Positions 17,914-26,701 of a DNA stretch of 64,000 nt are shown here, piece after piece. Under the pieces are notes generated by a model. It saw only the letters and a program-made list of their open reading frames with translations, was not told the origin of the DNA and ran no database searches. Source of the stretch: Beijerinckiaceae bacterium (GTDB lineage: Bacteria; Bacteroidota; Bacteroidia; Chitinophagales; Chitinophagaceae). Made by a program: the position numbers and the translations under genes. Each line of letters begins with the position of its first letter. Within the stretch, counting starts at the first letter, position 1. The stretch spans positions 1-64,000 of the forward strand of contig CAJCIQ010000142.1 in assembly GCA_903970475.1 (NCBI GenBank), given 5' to 3'.

Positions 17914-18923
17914 ACTTGCAGTGTTAGAAGGACCTGGTAGGTATTATTATCCTTGGTGACCTTCAGTTCATAACGGTCTTTGTATAACAACTCCAGCCTT
18001 CTTTCGGCATTAGTCAGGCCTATACCTCCTGTTTGGGGCAGCACTTCTTCATCGAAGGTATTTTCACAGGTAAACGCCAGCAAACCGTCCTTTTGATCCA
18101 GGCCGATGGAAACCCGGTTAGCACCATCGCCCCTGGACACGTATTTAAACGCATTCTCCACAAAGGCCATCAGAATAAGGGGCGCTATGCGTACACTTGC
18201 ACTGGCGCAGTGAATGTCCAATTGGATATCCATATTCTCGTTGCTTCTTGCCCTTTGCAGGGCAACATAGTTTTTCAGGTACCGGATTTCCTTGTCCAGC
18301 TCTATGAGATCCACATCGGCCTCATATAAATTATAGCGGAGCAAGTCTGAAAATTGCACCATCATGTCCCTGGCCTGGTGGTTGTTTTGGTCTATGTAGC
18401 CGTATACTGTATTGAGTCCATTAAACAAAAAGTGGGGATTGACCTGTGCCCTCAGGTATTTAAGCTCCGTCTGCAATTGGTTGATCTGGCTGTTTTTCAT
18501 TTGATCCTGTTGCTCCGCCCATTTCTGGGTCACATACAACATAGTGGCAATGGCACTGCAACAAAGGGCATAGACCAGGTTATCCCAAAAACCAGCGGCC
18601 AGGTCTATGGGCCGGTCGTGTAGTATTTGCAGGTGCATAAAGTCATTATAACGGATGGCCAGCAGCGCATACAGAAAACCAAGGCCACCCCAGGCCAGGA
18701 AATAAAATCCAAACCGCCTTTTGTCCAGCAAATAAGGAATGAGCACCTTGTTATTGGTCATCATGGTCAGGGCAAACAGCACAAACTGTACGATCACGGT
18801 CAGGAGGTAGGAAAAACAGGCCCGAACAGTCATGACCGCATAGGGATATCCTGGCTTTGTAATAGCCACAGCACCTATGTAAGCGATGAAAAAGAGCAGG
18901 TATATGTATTTCTTTTTGATCAC
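17910..18923 (-). CDS. LytS/YpdA-type sensor histidine kinase
   Basis: 337 residues. Four hydrophobic segments fill the first 140 residues, then a coiled linker leads to the His_kinase domain with the phospho-acceptor site QVNPHFLFNGLN and a HATPase region (LILMAFVENAFKY, GGIGLTNAERRLELLY). No extracellular sensor domain is visible, so the signal is probably sensed in or near the membrane. The start is GTG (18923); a TATCTTTA box ends 6 nt before it, implying a nearly leaderless message. It is the first gene of a two-gene operon with the LytTR regulator. Confidence 0.9.
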   Translation of the reverse strand: MIKKKYIYLLFFIAYIGAVAITKPGYPYAVMTVRACFSYLLTVIVQFVLFALTMMTNNKVLIPYLLDKRRFGFYFLAWGGLGFLYALLAIRYNDFMHLQILHDRPIDLAAGFWDNLVYALCCSAIATMLYVTQKWAEQQDQMKNSQINQLQTELKYLRAQVNPHFLFNGLNTVYGYIDQNNHQARDMMVQFSDLLRYNLYEADVDLIELDKEIRYLKNYVALQRARSNENMDIQLDIHCASASVRIAPLILMAFVENAFKYVSRGDGANRVSIGLDQKDGLLAFTCENTFDEEVLPQTGGIGLTNAERRLELLYKDRYELKVTKDNNTYQVLLTLQV

Positions 18924-18929
18924 GTACTA

Positions 18930-18937
18930 TAAAGATA
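18930..18937 (-). promoter_or_regulatory. putative -7 box (TATCTTTA) of the LytS/LytTR operon
   Basis: TATCTTTA on the minus strand fits TAnnTTTG with one change and stops 6 nt before the GTG start of the kinase gene. Confidence 0.35.
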
Positions 18938-19093
18938 ACTCCTTGTATACAAAAGGAGAAACACCATAATTGCCTGCGTCTTGGCTATCCTGGAATACAT
19001 GCAACTTATCACGGGAAGGTTACAAGGTATCATATAGATTTTCCCGGGGCACCTGATTAACTATCTTTATTCTATCCAACAAAACCACATCAT

Positions 19094-19765
19094 ATGAATA
19101 AGGTCGTCCAATTTGGCGAAACCGTTAAAGGCTATGATATTCCCGTGCTCAATGAGCGGGAGATCAGGGCGGCCGCCGGCCTGTTGTTCCTGTTTATATC
19201 GACTTCTTTAGTCCTGATCATCGTCAACAACGATTTCAGGATGGCCAAATACGCCATCACCTTTTTCCTGACCGACTTCTTAATCAGGGTATTCATCAGC
19301 CCCCGCTATTCACCGACCCTGATCATGGGCAGGCTCATTGTCCGGAGTCAGACGCCGGAATATGTAGGCGCCAAACAAAAAAAGTTTGCCTGGATGGTAG
19401 GTGTGGCTTTGTCTGGTATCATGTTTATCTTCCTGGTTATTGTAAATGCCTATAGTCCGATTACCGGCCTGATCTGCCTTGGCTGCCTGATCTTTTTGTT
19501 TTTTGAGTCCGCCTTCGGCATTTGCCTGGCCTGTAAATTCTATGCTTTCTGGTTTAAGGAAAAGGCCCAGTACTGCCCAGGAGAAGTTTGCGACGTCAAA
19601 AGCAGGCATGCCATTCAAAAAACATCCAGGGCCCAAATATTAATTGTGCTGGCCTTTGTGGTTTATGCCATTGGCACGATCTATTTATTCAGCGGATACT
19701 ATAGTCGTCAACCTTATGACCTATTTGGTATTAACGCCAATAAAAACACCGCAAATTCCAAATAA
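19094..19765 (+). CDS. DUF4395 integral membrane protein
   Basis: 223 residues. The conserved start (FGETVKGYDIPVLNEREIRA) and about five membrane segments match DUF4395: AAGLLFLFISTSLVLIIV, the YAITFFLTDFLIRVF segment with the family sequence SPRYSPTLIMGRLIVRSQ behind it, and VGVALSGIMFIFLVIVN. A cysteine-rich end of the core (GICLACKFY, YCPGEVCD) is typical of the family. Function is unknown. Its stop overlaps the start of the aminotransferase gene by one base (TAATG), so the two are translationally coupled. Confidence 0.85.
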   Translation: MNKVVQFGETVKGYDIPVLNEREIRAAAGLLFLFISTSLVLIIVNNDFRMAKYAITFFLTDFLIRVFISPRYSPTLIMGRLIVRSQTPEYVGAKQKKFAWMVGVALSGIMFIFLVIVNAYSPITGLICLGCLIFLFFESAFGICLACKFYAFWFKEKAQYCPGEVCDVKSRHAIQKTSRAQILIVLAFVVYAIGTIYLFSGYYSRQPYDLFGINANKNTANSK

Positions 19766-21201
19766 TGATGAGCGCTATCCTTGAGAAATACTTCTCCACC
19801 TACCGGGCAAACATCATAGGTGTGGACCAGTATTTCGATAGCCCTTATGGTAGCCAGCGCCTCCTGTATGCAGACTGGACAGCTAGCGGAAGGGCCTACC
19901 AGCCCATTGAATCTTATATCCAAACAGAGCTATTGCCCTTTGTGGGCAACACCCATACCAGCACGACCATTACGGGCACACGGATGTCTGGCGCCTATGA
20001 ATCGGCTAAAGCGGTTTTAAGGCAACACGTACATGCTGCATCGGATGATGCGATGCTTTTTTGCGGGAGTGGTATGACGGCAGCGGTCAATAAGCTCCAG
20101 CGCCTACTAGGCCTCAAAGCATCGACTGGCCGGAAACCCATCGTTTTCGTCAGCCATATGGAACACCACAGCAACCATACCAGTTGGCTGGAAACCAGGG
20201 CAGAAGTTGAGGTGATCAAACCTTCCAGGGACGGCAATATAGACCTGGAAAACCTGGAAACCTTACTGAAGCGCTATAAAAACAGGCCCCATAAAATCGC
20301 AGCCATCACCGCCTGTTCCAATGTTACCGGCCTACAGACCCCTTACCACGAGGTGGCTAAACTCATGCACCGGCATGGAGGATGGTGTTTCGTAGACTTC
20401 GCCTGCTCGGCACCTTACGTGGACATCGATATGCATCCAACCGACCAGGAGGCTTACCTGGATGCGATCTACTTTTCCATGCATAAATTTTTAGGGGGGC
20501 CCGGTACCCCGGGCGTACTGGTTTTCAATAAAAAGCTGTACCGGTACGGAGCGCCAGATCAACCGGGCGGCGGCACCGTAGACTATACCAATCCTTGGGG
20601 AGGCCGCAAGTATTCTTCAGATATAGAAACCCGGGAAGACAGCGGTACCCCACCCTTTCTACAAGCCATCAAAGCGGCGCTATGTGTGGGGCTGAAAGAA
20701 AAAATGGGGGTTGGCCCCATGCGTGAAAGGGAAGCGCAGCAGGTCTCCTGGATACTCGCCCGGCTTTCTTCGATGAGAAACTTGCAGATCCTGGCGCCCA
20801 ATTGTCATGACCGGCTGGGCATTGTTTCCTTCCAGGTGAATGGCGCCCATTATAACCTCATTGCAAAATTATTGAACGACCGCTTTGGCATACAAATGCG
20901 GGGAGGATGCTCTTGCGCAGGCCCTTACGGTCATTATTTACTCGGTGTTGACCAGGCCTGGTCTTCCCAGATCCTAAGCGCCATCCTTAATGGGGATTTG
21001 TCCCAAAAGCCTGGTTGGGTCAGGTTGTCGGTTCACCCCACCACCACAGACAAAGAAATCAATTTCATCCTGGACGCCATTGAATCGGTAACCATGCATT
21101 TTGAAGAATGGGGCCGGAAATATCAGTATGATCCCCATAACAACGAATTTGTTTTTGATGGGCATATACCGCAGGTGCCACCCAGTTTGTCCTTGTTTTA
21201 A
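19765..21201 (+). CDS. class V PLP-dependent aminotransferase / cysteine desulfurase-like protein
   Basis: 478 residues. The PLP lysine is in FSMHKFLGGPGTPGVL; the phosphate-binding loop (LFCGSGMTAAVNKLQ), HMEHHSNHTSW and the active-site Cys loop RGGCSCAGPYGH are visible. The fold is that of class V enzymes (SufS/NifS, kynureninase, isopenicillin epimerase), but the protein is longer than SufS and may act on another amino acid. A second ATG follows immediately (19768). It is coupled to the DUF4395 gene and followed 49 nt later by a GreA-like gene. Confidence 0.85.
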   Translation: MMSAILEKYFSTYRANIIGVDQYFDSPYGSQRLLYADWTASGRAYQPIESYIQTELLPFVGNTHTSTTITGTRMSGAYESAKAVLRQHVHAASDDAMLFCGSGMTAAVNKLQRLLGLKASTGRKPIVFVSHMEHHSNHTSWLETRAEVEVIKPSRDGNIDLENLETLLKRYKNRPHKIAAITACSNVTGLQTPYHEVAKLMHRHGGWCFVDFACSAPYVDIDMHPTDQEAYLDAIYFSMHKFLGGPGTPGVLVFNKKLYRYGAPDQPGGGTVDYTNPWGGRKYSSDIETREDSGTPPFLQAIKAALCVGLKEKMGVGPMREREAQQVSWILARLSSMRNLQILAPNCHDRLGIVSFQVNGAHYNLIAKLLNDRFGIQMRGGCSCAGPYGHYLLGVDQAWSSQILSAILNGDLSQKPGWVRLSVHPTTTDKEINFILDAIESVTMHFEEWGRKYQYDPHNNEFVFDGHIPQVPPSLSLF

Positions 21202-21250
21202 TCAATATCCCTCATCTTTGTCAAATGACCATTTCGATCGATTGATTCAT

Positions 21251-21718
21251 ATGACAGATAAGGAAAAAACCCTCTTTAAAAATAAGCTCAAGCAATGGGG
21301 TGTGGACCTGATCAGCCGTAGGGTCGAAGCGGCCCGTACCGCCATGGCTGAAGCCCAGGATGCAGCCAATAACGAGGAAAAGAGTTCCGCTGGAGACAAG
21401 TATGAAACCGGGCGGGCTATGGGCCATTTACAAAAAGATATGCATGCGCAGCAATTGGCTGCGGCATTGCAGGAGCTGGCCTTACTTAAGGCTGTTCCCG
21501 TGGATAACCATTACCAGGAGGGCGCCTTGGGGGCGGTGATAGAGGCTGGAGGCATCGCTTTTTTCATCAGCCTGGGATTGGGCAAACAAAATATAGCGGG
21601 TCGGGTGGTCTTGTTTTTATCTCCTCAGGCGCCGCTTGCAAAACAATTGTTGGGTAACCGTATCGGGGATCAGATCTTATTCAACCAAAAGGCCGCCGTC
21701 ATTGACGACATATACTAA
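21251..21718 (+). CDS. GreA/GreB-like C-terminal domain protein
   Basis: 155 residues. The N-terminal half is a charged coiled coil (KNKLKQWGVDLISRRVEAAR, EKSSAGDKYETGRAMGHLQK), and the C-terminal half (GALGAVIEAGGIAFFISLGL) resembles the FKBP-like end of Gre factors. Such proteins are often mislabelled 3-oxoacyl-ACP synthase in Bacteroidota. The start at 21251 (MTDKEKTLFKNK) is chosen because the frame upstream belongs to the end of the previous gene. A role in transcription is inferred from the family only. Confidence 0.7.
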   Translation: MTDKEKTLFKNKLKQWGVDLISRRVEAARTAMAEAQDAANNEEKSSAGDKYETGRAMGHLQKDMHAQQLAAALQELALLKAVPVDNHYQEGALGAVIEAGGIAFFISLGLGKQNIAGRVVLFLSPQAPLAKQLLGNRIGDQILFNQKAAVIDDIY

Positions 21719-21804
21719 TGCCGCCATAACCTGATAGTATATTTGAGGCCACACCGTAGTTGGAAACTTCATTGGGTGTGTCAAATTTTGTTTAAATTCA
21801 TTGG

Positions 21805-22248
21805 ATGAGATACCATTTGCTGCTTTTATCCACGCTGTTTTTAATGTCTTGCCATTCCACTTCTACTACCAGTATAAACCTGAATGGCACCTGGAGATTG
21901 CTCTCGGGGACAACCATTACTAAGGGTGACACCGTTGTAACCGATTATACGAAAGGAAAAAACATGATCAAAATCATGAACGGGTCCTACTTTTCGTTTT
22001 TATCCCATGACGTGGGTACATCCAAAGATTCCTCCAACCATTTCTACGCAGGAGGAGGACGCTACGAACTAACCGGGGACCAATACACGGAGCACCTGGA
22101 TTTTTACAGTGACCGCAATTGGGAGGGTAAGGATTTCAAATTCACCGTGCGCATTCAAAATGACACCTTGATACAAAGTGGTGTGGAGAAGGTGGATAGC
22201 GCCGGTGTCAACCGGGAAATCATCGAAAAATATGTCCGGATCAACTAA
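21805..22248 (+). CDS. small lipoprotein, lipocalin-like
   Basis: 147 residues with a lipoprotein signal (LLLSTLFLMSCHS, Cys at 16). The mature part follows the common NGTWRLLSGT pattern of Bacteroidota lipocalin-like proteins, with strands TVVTDYTKGKNMIKIM, GGGRYELTGDQYTEHLDFYS and FKFTVRIQNDTLIQSG. Probably anchored in the outer or inner membrane facing the periplasm. A TATATTTG box lies at 21738-21745, about 60 nt before the start. Function unknown. Confidence 0.72.
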   Translation: MRYHLLLLSTLFLMSCHSTSTTSINLNGTWRLLSGTTITKGDTVVTDYTKGKNMIKIMNGSYFSFLSHDVGTSKDSSNHFYAGGGRYELTGDQYTEHLDFYSDRNWEGKDFKFTVRIQNDTLIQSGVEKVDSAGVNREIIEKYVRIN

Positions 22249-22281
22249 TCAGCGCCATGCTCCTTGAAAGTAATCAACACC

Positions 22282-22345
22282 ATGGAAACCGTATTTGTAA
22301 CAGGAGGAACAGGCTTTGTCGGATCACATTGCCGACAATATCACC
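22282..22345 (+). pseudogene. N-terminal fragment of a NAD-dependent epimerase/dehydratase
   Basis: An ATG at 22282 encodes METVFVTGGTGFVGSHC, the perfect start of an extended SDR (TGGxGFVG dinucleotide motif), but the similarity stops within about 17 codons and the frame ends at 22368 in unrelated sequence. An intact enzyme would have about 300 residues. The tail of an AraC-type gene follows immediately. Confidence 0.6.
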
Positions 22346-22597
22346 TTTGTAACGATTTGCCTATTTAACGGGTCGCAGCATTTCGGCTTTTAAAAGGGAT
22401 TTCAAACAAGTTTTCAATGATACGCCCAACCTTGGCTGGTACAGAGACGTCTATAGGAAGCTTATTTTCTCCTGGAAAAAAAGAACAAGAAGCCCGTTGA
22501 CATCTACTACGACTTAGGTTTTGAGAACCTATCCCATTTCTCTTTCGCTTTTAAGAAGAAATTTGGCTTGGCGCCGACGGAGATGGGAAAAAAGTAA
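22346..22597 (+). pseudogene. C-terminal remnant of an AraC-family regulator, frameshifted
   Basis: One frame reads RFAYLTGRSISAFKRDFKQV and FNDTP (from about 22350); after a shift near 22440-22460 a second frame reads AYFLLEKKNKKPVDIYYDLG, FENLSHFSFAFKKKFGLAPT and a stop at 22595-22597. Together they are the two helix-turn-helix motifs of an AraC DNA-binding domain. The sensing half is missing. It is 5'-truncated and frameshifted, hence non-functional. Confidence 0.65.
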
Positions 22598-22599
22598 AG

Positions 22600-24288
22600 T
22601 CATCCCTTCGGGACTTGAAAAACCTGAATCAAGCGCTCAAGTTCAGGGTTTTCAATCCCCTGATCATAATATAACTTCAGCCAGCGGCTTACATCCCCCT
22701 CCAACACCTGGAGGTCCTCATCCCATTTTTCCGCTTGGCTCTTGTTGGCAGCACTTGATTTTCGCGCAGTAAGCTGAAGCCACGCCTTTTTATTTAAAGA
22801 GAGTACATGAGTCATCATAGAGACGACCTCTTTGATTTCCCGCGCGTTTGTCAGGATTAATTCTCCCAGTGCTCCAGCATCTTTGAGATCATACGTTATA
22901 TAGTATCCATTTTCAATTAAAAAATTGGCTATCCTGCAATAATCCATTACCACGACCAAAGACAAGGATGTATTCTCCTTTAATGCCGTCAGCATCCCGA
23001 TCCCGTGCAAGTAAAGCGTGAGAAACCCCAGTTGGGTCTCCTTTTCCCTGGAAGCCCACTTTAAAATATGGTTCCCTGTATGATAAGACATCATTTTAGC
23101 GAGACTTGCCCTATCGACCGGTAAGCCCCCCGCATCCCTGATCACCATATCCAACAGTAGCCCTTGCATCCTTACCGCGTTTTCCGTAATGTATTTATTG
23201 GAGCAGTTAAAAGTCCGGTCAACCAAGTCATCATAATCATATACCAGTGCGCTCCTGATCGCTGCAAATTTTTCCGTATCCGCTTCCGGGGGAAAATGAT
23301 GCTGAACCTGAGACCTTGCCATATGATAATACCACCATAATCCTTCATAGGCCAACTGTTCATTTTCATGTTCGATTAAGTACTGAATCATTGTCCTGGC
23401 CGATTTAAAAATATGAACTATGACCAATGGACCCATTTTATTTGAGGCTGCCAGGAAGGATCCTGAGTTCAGGCCCGAAAAAATCAGTTTAATGATGGCT
23501 TCGTTCCCACTGACCTTTACCTCGTCAAAAGCCATCAACAGGATATCATAAAACCGGAGGACCACCTCTTCAATGTTACCTTGCTCCTGATGCTGATCTA
23601 CTATAAATGCTATACGGCTATAGAATGTCCTGAACATACTGGCCACAATGTTATTATTACCCTCCCCTATATTGTGCAACAAGATCGCCGTAAACCGATC
23701 AACGGTGTTGCCGGAATCCTCTGTAAGCATCCAATAACTGGTCCCAAAGAATACGTCATTCTGAGGTCTTGGTCTAAAATCAGTCACCTCAATGGAATCT
23801 AATAAATATTTAATTCTGATTGCTGTATCTGAACGATTCAAAATAATAATACCGATCGGAACAATCAGGACTATTCCCAATACAAAAGATATACAACTCA
23901 GATTGTATAAAAAGCTCAACCAAACGCTTGGCTGATCGACGACACAAAAGGCAAGAAGGGAGACAACGATAACATAGGAAAAAAACACGCACAATACCCA
24001 TATGATAGGATCCCGTTTAAAAACGGATATGGAGTGCCTCCCGAAATAACGGCGGATACTATCTAAGGCCAGCGTCAGATAAATGACCAGAAAGCCCAGA
24101 ATGGAACCGGAAACACCCATGACGGTGGACAAAACCGCCCGGGCGGTATCCAAAGAAACAGGGAAAAGTTTTTTCCCCATCAAGGAAGAGACACAAACCA
24201 CCACAAAAGTGAGGATATACGTTAGTCCTAATCTAATGAGCAATCGGTTCCTAACCCATCGTTCCGAAGTAAAGAAATGCTTCAGCAT
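22600..24288 (-). CDS. large membrane protein of unknown function, 562 residues
   Basis: Four hydrophobic segments fill the first 190 residues (LGLTYILTFVVVCVSSLMG, VMGVSGSILGFLVIYLTLAL, VLCVFFSYVIVVSLLAFCV, SFVLGIVLIVPIGIIIL), then a 370-residue, mostly alpha-helical, charged cytosolic part with no recognisable motif. The N-terminal layout is reminiscent of DUF2254 membrane proteins, but I cannot assign it. The stop lies 2 nt beyond the end of the AraC remnant. An orphan antitoxin-like gene is upstream on the same strand, 81 nt away. Confidence 0.75.
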   Translation of the reverse strand: MLKHFFTSERWVRNRLLIRLGLTYILTFVVVCVSSLMGKKLFPVSLDTARAVLSTVMGVSGSILGFLVIYLTLALDSIRRYFGRHSISVFKRDPIIWVLCVFFSYVIVVSLLAFCVVDQPSVWLSFLYNLSCISFVLGIVLIVPIGIIILNRSDTAIRIKYLLDSIEVTDFRPRPQNDVFFGTSYWMLTEDSGNTVDRFTAILLHNIGEGNNNIVASMFRTFYSRIAFIVDQHQEQGNIEEVVLRFYDILLMAFDEVKVSGNEAIIKLIFSGLNSGSFLAASNKMGPLVIVHIFKSARTMIQYLIEHENEQLAYEGLWWYYHMARSQVQHHFPPEADTEKFAAIRSALVYDYDDLVDRTFNCSNKYITENAVRMQGLLLDMVIRDAGGLPVDRASLAKMMSYHTGNHILKWASREKETQLGFLTLYLHGIGMLTALKENTSLSLVVVMDYCRIANFLIENGYYITYDLKDAGALGELILTNAREIKEVVSMMTHVLSLNKKAWLQLTARKSSAANKSQAEKWDEDLQVLEGDVSRWLKLYYDQGIENPELERLIQVFQVPKG

Positions 24289-24369
24289 CTCTTAAATGTA
24301 TTCAAAACCGGATAGTTATTTCAATAATCGGGCAAATTTGTATTGCACAAAAAAAGGCGCAGGTTGGCC

Positions 24370-24816
24370 TCAATTTTCCAACTCAAGCTCCAGGGCACGC
24401 TTGGCAATGAGTGCCATTTGGGTGAATCTATCGGCTCTCCGCGCTTGATCGTAGGCCAATAGATCGCTATAAATAATCCGATGGTATCGTCCGGTAGAAA
24501 TGCATGGAATCTCCTTTGCTTTCAATAGTTTCATAAAATAGGGCCTGGAGATTTTCAGGAAATCCGCCGCCTCCTGAGGGGTCATCAATCGCTCCTGCCG
24601 AACGACGGCTAAGGATGCCCCCTGGGCCATGTTATCTAAAATATGGCAAAACAGGCGCGCCGCCCTGGCAGGCACCATAACTACCCTGCCTTGCACGACC
24701 ATTTCTACTGGGGTCTTAACCCCTGAAAAATCTTTGGCAATTTTCTTCAGCTCAACGCTTGCCTCTTTTGAAAGTCTTTTGTCAGCCTTAGAGGGGCTTT
24801 CGAACATTGCATCCAT
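24370..24816 (-). CDS. excisionase-type HTH protein resembling PIN-toxin antitoxins (orphan)
   Basis: 148 residues. The HTH_17 core RLMTPQEAADFLKISRPYFM, then KLLKAKEIPCISTGRYHRII and YSDLLAYDQARR, follows an N-terminal part (VKTPVEMVVQGRVVMVPARA) as in DNA-binding antitoxins that normally precede a PIN-domain toxin. No PIN gene follows: the next 81 nt contain no frame and then the 562-residue membrane protein begins. It may be a leftover antitoxin, an anti-addiction factor or a repressor of something else. M4 at 24807 is an alternative start. Confidence 0.7.
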   Translation of the reverse strand: MDAMFESPSKADKRLSKEASVELKKIAKDFSGVKTPVEMVVQGRVVMVPARAARLFCHILDNMAQGASLAVVRQERLMTPQEAADFLKISRPYFMKLLKAKEIPCISTGRYHRIIYSDLLAYDQARRADRFTQMALIAKRALELELEN

Positions 24817-25013
24817 ATTGATCTTTATTCAAAGCTACAAAGGGAAAAAAAGGAAACAGGAAGATCGGTCGTATGAACTGCACGACAGGCGTTCTACTTT
24901 TTAAAAGAATACAACATTTTAGCCATCGCCAAATGGTGGCGACATGGGATTGCAAAAATTCCTGGCGCTCCGGCTCTCCAATTTTTAAGTATTTTGCAGT
25001 CAACCACCCCAAT

Positions 25014-25787
25014 ATGGAAGATATTGTATTAGAGAAATTCAAACATGCGCTTTCAGGTCATGGTCTGTCCATCGATGATATTGACGAAGATGGCCTGGTC
25101 TATATTACCAAAGAAGACATCAACTTAAAAGTAAGCCTGGATAATGTGCGCCGGGATTACGAACGTGATCAGGACGAAAAAATCATCACCAATTTTGCCC
25201 AAAGCATTGCTGACTTCACCATGGAGGGGATGCCGGATAGTTGGGAAGGGGTAAAAGATAATATAGTCGTGAACTTGTTCCCGGCCGGATTCAACTTTGA
25301 ATCCATGATTCACCTGCCCATAACGGATACTTTCGATAAGGTATATACGCATTTCGATGGAGAAAGGCATTCTTATATATCCTATAAGGACCTGGAAGAA
25401 TGGGATGTACCCATTGAGGAATTGGACAACCAGGCTGAAGAGAATATGGATGAGCTATCCGAAGGCGCCACCCTCGCATTTGAAGACATAGAAGGACATG
25501 CTTTGGGTCATATCCAGACAGCATATGAAAGCCTGAAATCCGCGTTCCTGTTATCTTCAGCCATGAGAAGCAAGATTGGGGAGGTACTGGGCGTACCCTT
25601 TTATGCCGTCATTCCTGTAAGGGATCTTTGTTATGTTTTTGGCCAGGCTGACCTGGAGTTCTTCTCGACCGCCCTGGGCCAGTTAGTGGTCGATGAATAC
25701 AAGTCCTCGGGGTATCCCATTACGACCGAATTATTGACGTTCACCGAAGAAGAGGTGACGGTCATTGGAGAATACCCGCTTGAGTAA
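25014..25787 (+). CDS. DUF1444 family protein
   Basis: 257 residues beginning MEDIVLEKFKHALSGHGLSI; the frame is open further upstream but that part is unlike the family. The conserved features of DUF1444 are present: an acidic mid-region, LNDV-like strands, and the end IPVRDLCYVFGQADLEFF. No signal peptide or membrane segment. Function unknown; members are found in many Firmicutes and Bacteroidota genomes as single genes. Confidence 0.75.
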   Translation: MEDIVLEKFKHALSGHGLSIDDIDEDGLVYITKEDINLKVSLDNVRRDYERDQDEKIITNFAQSIADFTMEGMPDSWEGVKDNIVVNLFPAGFNFESMIHLPITDTFDKVYTHFDGERHSYISYKDLEEWDVPIEELDNQAEENMDELSEGATLAFEDIEGHALGHIQTAYESLKSAFLLSSAMRSKIGEVLGVPFYAVIPVRDLCYVFGQADLEFFSTALGQLVVDEYKSSGYPITTELLTFTEEEVTVIGEYPLE

Positions 25788-25874
25788 TCTGAACGGCGCG
25801 TTGCCGGTGGCCCATACGGAGTGGTGGCGGTGGCCCCACTTTTATTCTGGCACGGAATTCCCAGGCTGTTAGGC

Positions 25875-26483
25875 ATGAAACACCTATCCATTGAACCTTC
25901 GATCCTGTACTTTGGCACCCCGGTTGCCCTTATTACCACCATTGATCAATTTGGGCACGCCAATATCGGCCCTATCTCCAGCGCCTGGGCCCTGGGCTGG
26001 ACGATGACATTGGGCCTGGAGGTAGCCTCAAAAACGTATCAGAACATCATCAGCACCAAAGAATGCGTAGTTAACCTGGCAGACCATAGCCTGCATCAGA
26101 AAGTGGAATCCCTAGCCCAACTCACAGGAGCCCAGCATATCCCTGCGTATAAGAAGGATAGATATACATACGAACCTGATAAGTTCAAGGCCGGAGGATT
26201 CACCAAAATGGATTCCGTACAAGTGAAGCCGCCCCGCATTGCTGAATGTTTGCTGCAAATGGAAGCCGTCTTAAAGGAAGTTATGGTTATTTCAGATGAT
26301 CCAAAGGAAAAAGGGGATACGGCAGTGGTGCTCGTTCGGGTGGTTAAAATTCATGCGGATGAAAGTATTGTTGCCGATGACCATCATATCGACCCTGCCA
26401 AGTGGAATCCTTTGATCTATAATTTCCGGCACTATATGGAACTGGGTAAAGAGTTGGGGAAGACGTTTAAGGCAGAAATTTAA
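25875..26483 (+). CDS. flavin reductase-like (FMN-binding split barrel) protein
   Basis: 202 residues. The N-terminal strand ILYFGTPVALITTIDQFGHA, the segment NIGPISSAWALGWTMTLGLE, and NLADHSLHQKVESLAQLTG match the flavin reductase-like domain (NADH:FMN oxidoreductase fold). ATG 25875 is preferred over an upstream in-frame start because the domain begins there. It likely binds FMN and reduces flavin or a small substrate. Nothing in the neighbourhood identifies a partner oxygenase. Confidence 0.82.
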   Translation: MKHLSIEPSILYFGTPVALITTIDQFGHANIGPISSAWALGWTMTLGLEVASKTYQNIISTKECVVNLADHSLHQKVESLAQLTGAQHIPAYKKDRYTYEPDKFKAGGFTKMDSVQVKPPRIAECLLQMEAVLKEVMVISDDPKEKGDTAVVLVRVVKIHADESIVADDHHIDPAKWNPLIYNFRHYMELGKELGKTFKAEI

Positions 26484-26701
26484 TTTTCCTATGGGCTGGA
26501 TACCCATTCTGATGACGGTTATGGGGGTATTGGGATTGAGAACGGCATAGCCAGTTCTCACCACATGCGGCGACCGAAAGCCAGGCCTAAGCGACGACGG
26601 CCCAGCATGCCTAAGTACCTCCAGGCCACGCCTAAAATAGTAATGCCCGGTTTACCATGGGCATTCCGGGCATTTGGTTCAAAGGTGCTCAACGCGACTA
26701 T
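26484..26701. other. intergenic stretch with a weak hairpin
   Basis: No gene supported. An inverted repeat AATGCCCGG (26642-26650) / CCGGGCATT (26666-26674) with a 15-nt loop lies between the convergent flavin reductase and NtrC-like genes. It has a short T run only on one side and is at best a weak terminator. Confidence 0.3.

Noticed and set aside
18033-18932. Three long plus-strand open frames
   Set aside because: Shadows of the LytS-type kinase, whose motifs are unambiguous.
26642-26674. Inverted repeat as a terminator
   Set aside because: Long loop and no adequate T tract on either strand; kept only as a low-confidence remark.
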